Below are positions 1 through 11,500 of a stretch of 64,000 bases of DNA, one piece after another. Position numbers and translations under genes: made by a program. The notes under the pieces were generated by a model, which was not told the DNA's origin, did not search any database, and was given only the letters and a program-made list of their open reading frames with translations. The stretch spans positions 124,001-188,000 of the forward strand of contig CAWCIL010000008.1 of NCBI GenBank assembly GCA_963795485.1, given 5' to 3'. Each line of letters starts with the position of its first letter. The stretch's first letter is position 1. Source of the DNA: AP-15 sp963795485 (GTDB lineage Bacteria > Pseudomonadota > Alphaproteobacteria > ATCC43930 > CGMCC-115725).

Positions 1-817
1 GGGCCAGCCGGAGGCGGTGGCCGGCGGGCTGCCGGCGGCCGAGCGCTCGCATGCCCGGATCATCGAGGCGCTGGCTTCCCCCTCGGCGGCCGGGTTCACC
101 GGTCCCACCCTCGCGCGGCTGGAGGGACGGCACCGTGGCATGGGCGGCAACGCGCTGCGTGCAGCGGTTCTGGGCGCCAATGACGGGCTTGTCTCCAATC
201 TGAGCCTGGTCACCGGCGTTGCCGGGGCGGACCTGATGCCGCGCACGATCCTCGTCACCGGCCTCGCCGGCCTCTTGGCCGGAGCCTGCTCGATGGCGCT
301 CGGCGAATGGCTGTCGGTCAATACCGCGCGAGAATCGGCACAGCGTCAGATCGATACCGAAGCGGCCGAGCTCGACCAGGTTCCCGAAGAGGAGCAGGAG
401 GAGCTGGCGCTGATCTACCAAGCGAAGGGCTTGCCCGAAGAGCTGGCGAAAACCCTGGCCGAGCAGTTGATCGCCAATAAGAAGACCGCGCTCGACACGC
501 TGGTCCGCGAGGAGCTGGGGATCGACCCGGGCGAGCTCGGCGGCTCCGCATGGACAGCCGGAGGCACATCTTTTCTGCTGTTTTCGCTGGGGGCGATCTT
601 TCCCGTCGCCCCCTATTTTGCGTTGACCGGACTGCCGGCGTTGTTCGCCAGCTTGGCCGCGAGCTGCGTCGCCCTGGTGCTGATCGGAGTCGGCACCTCT
701 CTCTTTACCGGGCGCGGGATCGCGTTTTCGGGAGCGCGGCAACTGGTGGTGGGCCTCGCCGCCGCGGGGGTGACTTTTGGCCTCGGCAAGCTGATCGGGG
801 GCGCGCTCGCCGGTTGA
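1..817 (+). CDS. VIT1/CCC1-family membrane transporter, probably the C-terminal part of a membrane-bound ferritin-like protein (5' partial)
   Basis: The reading frame is open to the left window edge; a GTG at 17 is possible but the gene probably starts upstream. The motif GANDGLVSNLSLVTGVAGA (residues 53-71 counted from GTG 17) is characteristic of the VIT1/CCC1 family of iron/manganese transporters. It is followed by a hydrophobic helix, an acidic cytoplasmic stretch rich in E and Q (about 118-150) and three further hydrophobic helices to the C-terminus. The family moves Fe2+/Mn2+ across membranes. The segment before the first helix (an EGRHRGMGGNALRAAVLG linker) resembles proteins where a ferritin-like domain precedes the VIT1 part, as in MbfA-type iron exporters. 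That N-terminal domain lies outside the window, so the fusion is inferred. It is transcribed away from the edge, with no close partner downstream. Confidence 0.85.
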   Translation, partial: GQPEAVAGGLPAAERSHARIIEALASPSAAGFTGPTLARLEGRHRGMGGNALRAAVLGANDGLVSNLSLVTGVAGADLMPRTILVTGLAGLLAGACSMALGEWLSVNTARESAQRQIDTEAAELDQVPEEEQEELALIYQAKGLPEELAKTLAEQLIANKKTALDTLVREELGIDPGELGGSAWTAGGTSFLLFSLGAIFPVAPYFALTGLPALFASLAASCVALVLIGVGTSLFTGRGIAFSGARQLVVGLAAAGVTFGLGKLIGGALAG

Positions 818-1174
818 ACCGTGGAGTCGTCGGCACCAGCCCGAGAAATCCCGCATCGGCGCGTCCGTCGTGCCGCATCGCTTCGGTTTGGGTCGAGGTG
901 TCCCCGGCCTCGATTTCCCCAGGCTGCCACAATCGCATGATATGGCTAGTCGTATTGGCTTGGCGACAGGCGGTGGAGTTGCGGAAATGAGAGACTGGTG
1001 ACTGATGTTTCGCAAAACCGCAAGAGCGGTGGAGCATCGCCACAGCCGGCAGCGATCCCTCGCCAGCAACCAGCGAGCGAAGTTTTGCTGCTGATTTGCT
1101 GCAGAAGCAGCTAGTGGCCAAGATCGGCTTAATGTCAGGTTGTATGCGGGATTGTCCGAGAACCGGCCGCGGAT
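818..1174. other. Intergenic region without a recognisable gene
   Basis: About 420 bases separate the VIT1-like gene from htpG. Short open frames here have no protein-like composition, and I see no RNA gene. The only suggestive element is the possible heat-shock promoter just before htpG, listed separately. The region is noticeably less GC-rich than the flanking genes, which fits a promoter and leader. Confidence 0.5.
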
Positions 1175-1205
1175 CTTGCATGAGCAGCAGGTCCACTACA
1201 TATCC
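1175..1205 (+). promoter_or_regulatory. Candidate RpoH (sigma-32) promoter of htpG
   Basis: CTTG at 1175-1178 is followed 17 bases later by CTACATATCC at 1196-1205, ending 33 bases before the htpG ATG at 1239. Alphaproteobacterial heat-shock promoters have a CTTG -35 and a C-rich/TAT -10 with similar spacing, and htpG is a classic RpoH target. The -10 match is only partial, so this is a candidate. Confidence 0.3.
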
Positions 1206-1238
1206 TCGGCGCGTCAACGCCAACCGCGACGGCAGACA

Positions 1239-3107
<1,869 letters not shown>

Positions 3108-3130
3108 GGGGACACGCCGCCGCCGTTCGG

Positions 3131-3682
3131 CTATTCTTCGAAGGGCGGCGCCTCCCTCTCGGGCACAGCCACCTCAAAGGCGTTCAGGATATTCCCGATC
3201 AAGGTGTAATAACCGATGATCGCGATCACTTCGACGAGGCCTTGTTGGCCGAGGGTCGCAATCGCCTCGGCAAAGCTCGCGTCCGACAGCCGTTGCGTGC
3301 CGAACAGCTCGGTACAGATGCGGTGCACGAGGGCCTCGTCCGTTTTGGCGAATGACGGCGCCGCGCCGCGCCGGATCGCCTCGACTGCCGCATGCGGAAC
3401 GCCGCTCTTCTCGGCCAGGGGCGCATGTGCATACCATTCGTATTGGGCGCGCCAGAAGCGCGCGGTGGTGATGATCGCCAGCTCCGAAAGCCGGTCGGGC
3501 AGCGAGGTGCCCCAACGCAAGTGCTCGCCTAGTTGGGAGGCATGCTCACAGATCTCGGGAGCGCGGATCAGAAGCTGGAACGGGCCGCCGAACCGGCCGC
3601 GCCGGCCGGCGACAATCAAATCGTGCGCCCGGCGCTGGGCCGGGTTCATCTCGGCGGGCGTGATGTCGCGATAACGGCTCAT
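3131..3682 (-). CDS. Carboxymuconolactone decarboxylase-like (AhpD-fold) protein
   Basis: The 183-residue protein belongs to the carboxymuconolactone decarboxylase superfamily. The core, SELAIITTARFWRAQYEWYAH (about residues 66-86), matches the family signature that normally surrounds the active site. The CxxC pair of peroxidase-type AhpD proteins is absent: the only cysteines are isolated ones at positions such as EICEHAS and RICTEL. It is therefore closer to the aromatic-acid branch, and an alkylhydroperoxidase function is unlikely. The exact substrate cannot be told. The gene stands alone, convergent with htpG and divergent from the downstream Do-type protease across about 160 bases. Confidence 0.8.
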   Translation of the reverse strand: MSRYRDITPAEMNPAQRRAHDLIVAGRRGRFGGPFQLLIRAPEICEHASQLGEHLRWGTSLPDRLSELAIITTARFWRAQYEWYAHAPLAEKSGVPHAAVEAIRRGAAPSFAKTDEALVHRICTELFGTQRLSDASFAEAIATLGQQGLVEVIAIIGYYTLIGNILNAFEVAVPEREAPPFEE

Positions 3683-3843
3683 TTTCTCCTCCTGTCGCAG
3701 GTGCCCATGTCGAGGTTACAGCGAATTAATTCCTGCGAAAGGCGGCTGTCACGTCGGGTCGCCAATTCTCTCGCTGATCCCGCTCTCGCTCATCGCGCTT
3801 TTAGTGGCCGGCGCGGGCGCCCACTGCTCGATCTGAGGATGGA

Positions 3844-5424
3844 ATGGCAAATTCACCCGCTAGAAAAACCAGCCTGACAGGACTGACCCGGGGCCGTGCC
3901 GCGGCTGCGGCTCTTGGGCTCGGCGCGACCCTTGTGCTGTCGCCGATGGGCTGGGCCGAGGTTCCGACGCAGGCGCCGCCGCCTGCGCAGACCATGACGT
4001 CATCCGCCGCCCTGATCCAGCAGCAAAGCTTTGCCCCGCTGGTGAAGAAGGTGCTGCCGGCGGTTGTCAACATATCGGTCACGCAAAAGACCGGAGCGGA
4101 TCAAATGGCGGAGGAGCAGGACCAGCCGTTTCAGGGCTTTCCCAATTCTCCGTTCGATGAAATGTTGCGCCGGTTCTTCGATCAGCAGAACCCGGGCGGC
4201 GAACATCATTTCTTTCCGCAGATGCCGGGAGGACAAGCCCAGCGGATCGCGCTCGGTTCAGGTTTCATTATCGATCCGTCTGGGTATGTCGTAACCAACA
4301 ACCACGTGGTCGGCGATGCCGCAAAGGTGCAAGTAATACTACAGGACAAAACCAAATACACCGCTAAGATCGTCGGCCGCGATCCCAAGACGGATCTCGC
4401 GGTGCTGAAGATCAAGGCCGACAAGCCGCTGCCTTATGTTTCCTTCGGAAACAGCAGCGCCGCCCAGGTCGGCGATTGGGTGATGGCCGTCGGCAATCCG
4501 TTCGGGCTCGGCGGAACCGTGACCACCGGGATTATCTCGGCGCGCGGGCGAGACATAAACGAAGGCCCCTACGACGATTTCCTGCAAATCGATGCGCCGA
4601 TCAACCGCGGCAACTCGGGCGGCCCGACCTTTAATCTCGAAGGCCAGGTCATCGGCATCAACACCGCGATTTATTCGCCCAACGGGGGCAGCGTCGGCAT
4701 CGGCTTTGCCATTCCTTCGAACGTCGCCAAGACTATCGTCGCGCAGCTGGAGGAACACGGCAAAATCAGCCGCGGATGGCTCGGCGTGCAGATCCAGAAG
4801 GTCACACCCGCGATCGCGGCGAGCCTGGGCCTTGACGGCGACCATGGCGCCCTGGTCGCGGTCGTCACCCCGAACAGCCCCGGCGCCAAAGCTGGCCTCA
4901 AGCAGGGCGACGTGATCCTTTCATTCGACGGGTCCAAGATCAACGAACTGCACGACCTGCCACGGTTGGTCGCGGCGGCGGCCCCCGACAGCGGAGCGAC
5001 AGTAACGGTCTGGCGTGGCGGTCAAACCAAGGAGCTTCAGGCGACGCTCGGGACGCTTCCCGACAGCAATCGGATCGCCTCGGCGGATCGCGGGCCGGCG
5101 GAGGAGCCGTCGGCGCAAGCGACCGCGGCCGGGATGCATTTCGCCGCACTGACCACTGATTTGCGGCGCGAGCTGCATGTCGCCAAGGGTATCGAAGGGG
5201 TCGTCGTTACCAAGGTTGACGGCGGCAGCGCGGCCGAGGATGTAGGCCTCACCGAGGGCGATGTTGTGGTCGCGATCAACCAGCAGCCGGTGCATACCCC
5301 CGAGGAAGCGGCGGCTAAGCTCGAGCAGGCGGCGCGATCGGCGAAGAAGACGGCGCTGCTGCTGCTCGATCGACACGGCGTCACGCAATATGTCGGCATG
5401 AGCCTCGCGTCGAATCAGGGATAG
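3844..5424 (+). CDS. degP: Do/DegP-family periplasmic serine endoprotease (first copy)
   Basis: This 526-residue protein has an N-terminal hydrophobic signal segment (about residues 19-38, ending near GWAE), so it should act in the periplasm on misfolded envelope proteins. The trypsin-like catalytic triad is intact: His154 in TNNHVVG, Asp184 in KTDLAVL and Ser258 in RGNSGGP. Two PDZ domains follow, the first from about GWLGVQIQKVTP and the second from about GVVVTKVDGGSAAEDVGL. The LA-loop contains the usual Gln/Phe-rich segment with FDEMLRRFFDQQ. A second, divergent copy lies at 11993-13473. The gene is monocistronic, and the 3' flank up to 5522 shows no gene. Confidence 0.95.
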   Translation: MANSPARKTSLTGLTRGRAAAAALGLGATLVLSPMGWAEVPTQAPPPAQTMTSSAALIQQQSFAPLVKKVLPAVVNISVTQKTGADQMAEEQDQPFQGFPNSPFDEMLRRFFDQQNPGGEHHFFPQMPGGQAQRIALGSGFIIDPSGYVVTNNHVVGDAAKVQVILQDKTKYTAKIVGRDPKTDLAVLKIKADKPLPYVSFGNSSAAQVGDWVMAVGNPFGLGGTVTTGIISARGRDINEGPYDDFLQIDAPINRGNSGGPTFNLEGQVIGINTAIYSPNGGSVGIGFAIPSNVAKTIVAQLEEHGKISRGWLGVQIQKVTPAIAASLGLDGDHGALVAVVTPNSPGAKAGLKQGDVILSFDGSKINELHDLPRLVAAAAPDSGATVTVWRGGQTKELQATLGTLPDSNRIASADRGPAEEPSAQATAAGMHFAALTTDLRRELHVAKGIEGVVVTKVDGGSAAEDVGLTEGDVVVAINQQPVHTPEEAAAKLEQAARSAKKTALLLLDRHGVTQYVGMSLASNQG

Positions 5425-5522
5425 GTAGCTTTGCCTCGGCATCGGGCCGCGTTGTCCCCTGCAGCAAGGGATGCGCGGTTCGGGCCTGCCCGTGTCAGCG
5501 CTGCAATTTGCCTGACGGCTAT

Positions 5523-6576
5523 TCAGCGACGAAGCAAGGGTGGATGTTGACTATTTTTGTCACGCAAAGGCAACGGAGCGCGGGCCTCGAGCCGTTCCAG
5601 TTCGATCCGGGTGCGGGCCCCGGCGCGCAGCAACCTGTCTGTCGCCTCTCGAAGCCCGGTTCGGCTCTCTGGAGTATCGCCTGCGAGCGCGGCGTCGAAA
5701 GCCGCGAGAAAGGCGGCAATGTCACCCTGCACCCGCTCGCGCAGCGCTTGGTCGATGAATACGGCCCCCTCCTTCTCCCGGTGTGGTCCGGTGACGTAGC
5801 CCGCTGCTGCTCGCGCCGGCGGGACAGTGGGCACGTTACGCGACGATGGATGGTCGGAGGCTGGTTGCGCCGGTCGAGCCGGACCCTCTTGCCAATTTGG
5901 CCGAGTTTGGACCGACCGACTGCCTTCAGCGCTCAAGCCCGTTGCCACCGGGGCGCCCTGCAAGGAATCCGGTCCGTGCGAGCCGCCATTCCCGTGCGGC
6001 ATCGGCAAGTGGAGCCTACGCCGGGTTTCGCCATTCTGAGGCAGCCCTGCGGCCAATCCAAACGGCGGTGCGACGCTGTCGTTTCCGGTCTGGCGCAGAT
6101 CGCGTTGAGCTTGCCCGGGCCGCGATAGCGAAGTGTTTTCATCGGGCGATGAAGAGCCCTCATGTGTGTGAGGCGAGGACTGCGGCGCATCGGGAAACAG
6201 CTGCTGTCGGGCGTGTTGCGGCGAATCGACGGGCCGCGGGATCAGATGCGACTCGACCCCCGGTACATCCAATATCCGGTTTTCTCCGGCGTTCGGTTCG
6301 CCATGCGAAGATTGACCCGCGGCTATGCCATTTGCGGGCATCTCCAATCCAGGTCCTTTGACCAGCTGCGGTTCTGCCGAGGATGGAGCGTTCTGTCCGG
6401 CCATCTCGGCCGCAGCGACTGCGGGCACGGCTTCGACTGACGATATAGCTTATTGCCGGCGGCGAGCAGTCATAAGTACGGGCGATGCTCGCCAATGTTT
6501 CTCCCGATTCATATCGGGTGATGATCGATGGCCAATCCTGTTGGGGAATTTTCCCTCTTTTGCTCGACTTCTCCAT
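5523..6576 (-). CDS. HTH-like N-terminal domain protein with a long disordered middle, frameshifted
   Basis: The N-terminus starts at ATG 6576 with GAAGG about 12 bases upstream and reads MEKSSKRGKIPQQDWPSII, then a helix-turn-helix-like segment with GETLASIARTYDCSPPAIS (about residues 23-41). After SYIVSRSRA, near 6436-6440, the frame must shift by one base to continue into a coherent 300-residue tail. The tail has a Pro/Ser/Gly-rich low-complexity middle and an alpha-helical C-terminus (about 65 residues, with VQGDIAAFLAAFDAALAGD and ATDRLLRAGARTRIELERL). I recall similar N-termini in other Rhodospirillales proteins of unknown function, but no assigned role. A DNA-binding regulator is the natural guess. 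The two halves look like one gene broken by a single-base indel. Confidence 0.6.
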
Positions 6577-6853
6577 TCGAAAAACCTTCGTCTGAGATTC
6601 TTGTGTTGTGTTGGGCTTTGGCTCGCGGCCTTTCGGGATGCGACGCCGATCCAAAGTCAAGGAAAGACAGAGGCATTAAGATTGTGGGCCACGGCGGCAC
6701 TTCCGCCGGGCGACCTACCGACGCCTGACGGTGGATACCGCAATCCGGGCCCGCTTTTCCAATCCCTATAATACGCTCACCCAAGTAAACAGTGAAGCAG
6801 TTTATTGGTTCCATGCGGCTGATACCAGCGGCCACCATCTCGCCGTTCCAAGG

Positions 6854-8251
6854 TTAACCGCGAACGATCTTCCCCGGATTCATGATACCCTCAGGGTCAA
6901 GCGCATTCTTGATCGTGCGCATGACGCTGACCGCCTCGCCGTGCTCGGCAATCAGAAACTGCATTTTACCGTATCCGACGCCGTGCTCACCGGTGCAGGT
7001 TCCCTCCATCGCCAGCGCGCGGGCGACCATTCGGTCGTTGAGGTGGCCGGCTTCGGCGATTTCTTGCGGCCGATCCGGATCGATCATAAAGACGAGATGG
7101 AAGTTGCCGTCGCCGACATGTCCGACCAGCGCCGAGGGAATCGACGATTTGGCGAGATCTTGCTTAGTTTCCCGGATGCATTCGGCGAGCCGCGAAATCG
7201 GAACGCACACATCGGTGGCCCAGCCCTTAGACCCCGGCCGCATTGCCAGGGCTGCGTAATAGGCGTCGTGCCGCGCCTGCCAGAGTTTTGAACGCGCCTC
7301 CGGCGTGATAGCCCAGCGAAAATCGGCGCCGCCGTGCTCGGCTGCGATCGCCTTGACGGTCTCGGACTGCTCGGCGACGCCGGCCGGTGTGCCATGAAAT
7401 TCATAGAACAGGGTCGGCGCGACTTGGTGGTCGAGCTTGGAATATCGGTTAATGGCCGCCATTTGCGATTCGTCGAGCAGCTCGATTCGCGCAACAGGCA
7501 CGCCACTTTGGATCGTCAGGATCACGCTGTCGACGGCGGCCTCCAATGTCGGAAAGGCGCAGACCGCGGCGGATATCGCTTCGGGGATCCCGTAGAGCCG
7601 CACGGTCAATTCGGTGATGATGCCCAGCGTGCCCTCCGAGCCGACGAAAAGCCGGGTCAGATCGTATCCGGCCGCGGATTTGCGCGCGCGGCGCGCGGTG
7701 CGGATAATCCGGCCGTCGGCAAGGACCACGTTCAGCGACAGCACATTCTCGCGCATCGTGCCGTAGCGCACCGCGTTGGTACCCGAGGCGCGGGTCGCCG
7801 CCATGCCGCCGAGCGAGGCGTCGGCGCCGGGGTCGATCGGGAAAAACAGCCCGGTGTCCCGCAGATGCTCGTTGAGCTGCTTGCGGGTCACCCCCGCCTC
7901 GACAGTGGCGTCGAGATCCGCGGCGTTGACGCGCAGTATGCGGTTCATCCGCGTCATGTCGACCGAGACACCGCCCTCCAGCGCCGCAACTTGGCCTTCG
8001 AGCGATGTGCCGGTACCGAAGGCGATGACCGGAGCTTGGTATGCGGCGCAGAGTTTGACGATCGCTGCGACCTCTTCGGTGGTTTGCGGGAACGCAACCG
8101 CGTCTGGCGCATGGGCGGGGTGATACAATTCATCCTTGCCGTGCTGGGCACAGACCGCCGCCGAATGCGACAGACGCTCACCGAGAAGCTCGCGCAGGCC
8201 GGTGAGCAGGGAAGGGGCAAGCGGTTCGCGATAAGAAGCGGGTTCGAGCAT
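6854..8251 (-). CDS. FAD-linked oxidase of the GlcD / D-lactate dehydrogenase family
   Basis: This is a flavoprotein dehydrogenase of about 465 residues from ATG 8251; an extension to 8296 is open but unsupported. The FAD-binding PCMH/VAO fold shows FGTGTSLEGQ, then GADASLGGMAATRASGTNA, TMRENVLSLNVVLADG and FVGSEGTLGIITE. The C-terminal FAD oxidase domain carries VGHVGDGNFHLVF and CTGEHGVGYGK, with conserved His residues that bind the 2-hydroxyacid substrate. By family this is a cytochrome-linked D-lactate or other D-2-hydroxyacid dehydrogenase. It differs from the GlcD of this window (22558-24051), which sits in a glcDEF operon, so glycolate is the less likely substrate. It diverges from the indolepyruvate oxidoreductase gene across about 256 bases that probably hold both promoters. 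Confidence 0.88.
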   Translation of the reverse strand: MLEPASYREPLAPSLLTGLRELLGERLSHSAAVCAQHGKDELYHPAHAPDAVAFPQTTEEVAAIVKLCAAYQAPVIAFGTGTSLEGQVAALEGGVSVDMTRMNRILRVNAADLDATVEAGVTRKQLNEHLRDTGLFFPIDPGADASLGGMAATRASGTNAVRYGTMRENVLSLNVVLADGRIIRTARRARKSAAGYDLTRLFVGSEGTLGIITELTVRLYGIPEAISAAVCAFPTLEAAVDSVILTIQSGVPVARIELLDESQMAAINRYSKLDHQVAPTLFYEFHGTPAGVAEQSETVKAIAAEHGGADFRWAITPEARSKLWQARHDAYYAALAMRPGSKGWATDVCVPISRLAECIRETKQDLAKSSIPSALVGHVGDGNFHLVFMIDPDRPQEIAEAGHLNDRMVARALAMEGTCTGEHGVGYGKMQFLIAEHGEAVSVMRTIKNALDPEGIMNPGKIVRG

Positions 8252-8507
8252 GGCAACGACCGAAAAATTACAGGTGGGCCCGGAAAGCGCGAGCAATACT
8301 CCCGCCCCGACACGGCCGCAACGCGTATCGCGGGCCGATCATGCCGGACGTGTCGCGTAGCCGCGGTCGGCATTGTCATTTTGCGGTGATAAAACGGCGG
8401 CGCCGGCATTTCGTTGCCTTTTCGCGATTCGGTTGCGGGCGTCATTGAGCGGCCACCGGGGATACACTACGTTTTGCACATCTGCGCGGCGGGTTCGGGA
8501 GATCGCG

Positions 8508-11500
8508 ATGGCGCTCAGGGCGGTCACGCTCGACGATAAATACAATCTCGACGAGGGACGCGTCTATCTGACAGGGATCCAGGCGCTGGTGCGTCTGCCG
8601 ATGATGCAACGCCAGCGGGACATTGCCGCCGGGCTCAACACCGGATGTTTTATCTCGGGCTATCGCGGCTCGCCGCTGGGCGGTCTCGACCAGGCGCTGT
8701 GGGGTGCAAGCCGTTTCCTCGAGAGAAATCACATCCGATTTCAGCCGGCGATCAACGAGGAGCTGGGCGCCACCGCGGTGTGGGGCAGCCAGCAGCTTGG
8801 CCTATTCCCCGGCGCCAAATACGACGGCGTCTTTGCGATGTGGTACGCCAAGGGGCCCGGCGTCGACCGCAGCGGCGACGCGCTGAAGCACGGCAACGCA
8901 GCCGGCTCGGCGCCGCATGGCGGCGTGCTGCTGCTGGCGGGAGACGATCATACCTGCAAATCTTCGACCCTGGCGCACCAGTCGGAATACACGTTTATGG
9001 ACGCGTGCATCCCGGTGCTCAACCCCTCGGGGGTGCAGGAGATCCTCGATCTCGGCCTCTACGGCTGGGCGATGTCGCGCTATTCCGGCTGCTGGGTCGC
9101 GTTCAAAACGATCGCCGAGACCGTCGACAGCTCGGCCTCGGTCGAGCTTGACCCGCAGCGGACCCGGATCGTTTTGCCTGAAGATTTCGAGATACCGCCG
9201 GACGGGCTTAACATACGCTGGCCAGACCAGCCCCTCGACCAGGAATATCGGCTGCACAAATATAAGCTCTATGCGGCGCTCGCCTTTGCCCGCGCCAATC
9301 GGCTCGACCGCATCATCATCGACAGCCCGTATCCGCGCTTTGGCATCGTCACCACCGGCAAATCCTATCTCGACGTGCGCCAGGCGTTAGACGATCTGGG
9401 GATCGACGAGGCGCATGCCGCCGAAATCGGCGTCCGCCTTTACAAGGTGGCGATGGCGTGGCCGCTCGAACGCGAGGGCATTCGCCACTTTGCCGAGGGA
9501 CTCGAAGAAATCCTCGTCGTCGAAGAAAAGCGCGCCGTCATCGAGAATCAGTTCAAGGAGCAGCTCTACAATTGGCGCGAGGACGTTCGCCCAAGAGTGG
9601 TCGGCAAGTTCGACGAGAACCATAACTGGATCCTGCCGTCGAACGGCGAACTAACGCCGGCCCAGATCGCCCGAGTGATTGCCGAACGCATCGCCCGCTT
9701 CCACACCTCGCCGCGTATCGCCGAGCGGCTCGCCTTTCTGGAGGCTAAGGAGCGCCAGCTTGGCGGCAATGTCGTGCCGTTCGCCCGCACCCCGTATTTC
9801 TGCTCCGGCTGTCCGCACAACAGCTCGACCAAGGTCCCCGAGGGGAGCCGAGCACTGGCCGGCATCGGTTGCCATTACCTGGCGCAATTTATGGACCGGT
9901 CGACCGCAACTTTTACCCAAATGGGCGGCGAGGGGGTGCCGTGGATCGGGCAGGCGCCGTTTACCGAGACCCCGCACGTGTTCGCCAATCTTGGCGACGG
10001 CACCTATATGCATTCGGGAGTGCTGGCGATCCGCGCCGCGGTCGCCGCCAAGGTCAACATTACCTATAAGCTGTTGTTCAACGATGCGGTGGCGATGACC
10101 GGCGGCCAGCCGATCGATGGCGGCCTGACCGTGCCGATGTTGGTCCGACAGCTCGCCGCTGAAGGCGTCGGGCCGATCGTCGTCGTCACCGACGAACCCG
10201 AAAAATATCCGGCCAATCTCGATCTCGCGACCGGAGCGACGGTGCGGCATCGCGATGATCTCGACGTGGTGCAGCGCGAGCTGCGTAAAGTTTCCGGCGT
10301 TACTGCGATCGTCTACGACCAGACCTGCGCCGCCGAGAAACGCCGGCGCCGCAAGCGCGGCCGATTTCCTGATCCGGCTAAGCGAGTCCTTATCAACGAT
10401 CTGGTATGCGAGGGCTGCGGCGACTGCTCGAAGACCTCGAATTGCGTCTCGGTAGTCCCGGTCGAGACCGAATTCGGGCGCAAGCGGGCGATCGATCAAT
10501 CGAGCTGCAACAAGGACTATTCCTGCGTCGACGGCTTCTGCCCGAGCTTTGTGACCGTGCATGGCGGCGGTCTCAAGAAACGAACCGCCGGCGATTTCGG
10601 CGAAGACGGGCTGCCGCTGCTGGCCGAGCCCGTCCCTCCTGTGCTCGACGAGCCATACGGCATCCTCGTCACCGGCGTCGGCGGAACGGGAGTGGTCACG
10701 ATCGGAGCCTTGCTCGGGATGGCCGCACATCTCGAAGGAAAGGGATGCACGATCCTCGACATGACCGGGCTCGCGCAGAAGGGTGGCGCGGTCTACAGCC
10801 ATGTCCGCATCGCCCGGCGGCCGGACGAGATCCACGCGGCGCGCATCGCCGCCGGCGGGGCGCGATTGCTGCTCGGCTGTGATCTGGTTGTTGCGGCCAG
10901 CGTCGACGCGCTGTCGAAATTGCAGCCCGGCCAGAGCCGCGCGATCGTCAACAGCCAGGAGACGATCACCGGCGACTTTACCCGCAATCCCGATCTGGTT
11001 TTCCCGACAGACGCCCTCGAACGGGCGATCGCGGAGGCAACCGGTCCGGAAAACACCGAGTTTGTCCCCGCCACTCGCCTCGCCACCGGCCTGTTCGGCG
11101 ACTCGATCGCTGGCAACCTGTTCATGCTTGGCTACGCCTATCAGCGTGGGCTGGTGCCGTTGTCGGTGGAGGCGATCGAGCGGGCGATTGAATTGAACGG
11201 GGTCGCCGTCGACTTCAATCGGAGCGCTCTTCGCTGGGGGCGTCGCGCCGCGGCTGATCCGGCGCTCGTCGAAGCGCGTGCGAGCCCGCCCGTGGCGATC
11301 CCGCAGACCCATCATCTGTCAGAAAGCCTCGATCAGATGATTGAGCGCCGCATCGCCTTTCTGACGGAGTACCAAGATCGCGCCTATGCCGCACGCTATT
11401 CGGCCGCGGTGGAGCGGGTGCGCCAAGGCGAGGCCGCATGCCTACCCGGCGAAACGCGCCTGACCCAGGCTGTCGTCCGCTCCCTGTTCAAGCTGATGGC

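Noticed and set aside
6767..6772. Perfect TATAAT on the plus strand
   Set aside because: No -35 at the right distance and no plus-strand gene follows; the region lies between two minus-strand genes.
9651..11315. Long open frame (554 codons) on the minus strand inside the indolepyruvate oxidoreductase gene
   Set aside because: It is an antisense shadow of a well-supported gene with high GC; no family motif or ribosome-binding site is seen.
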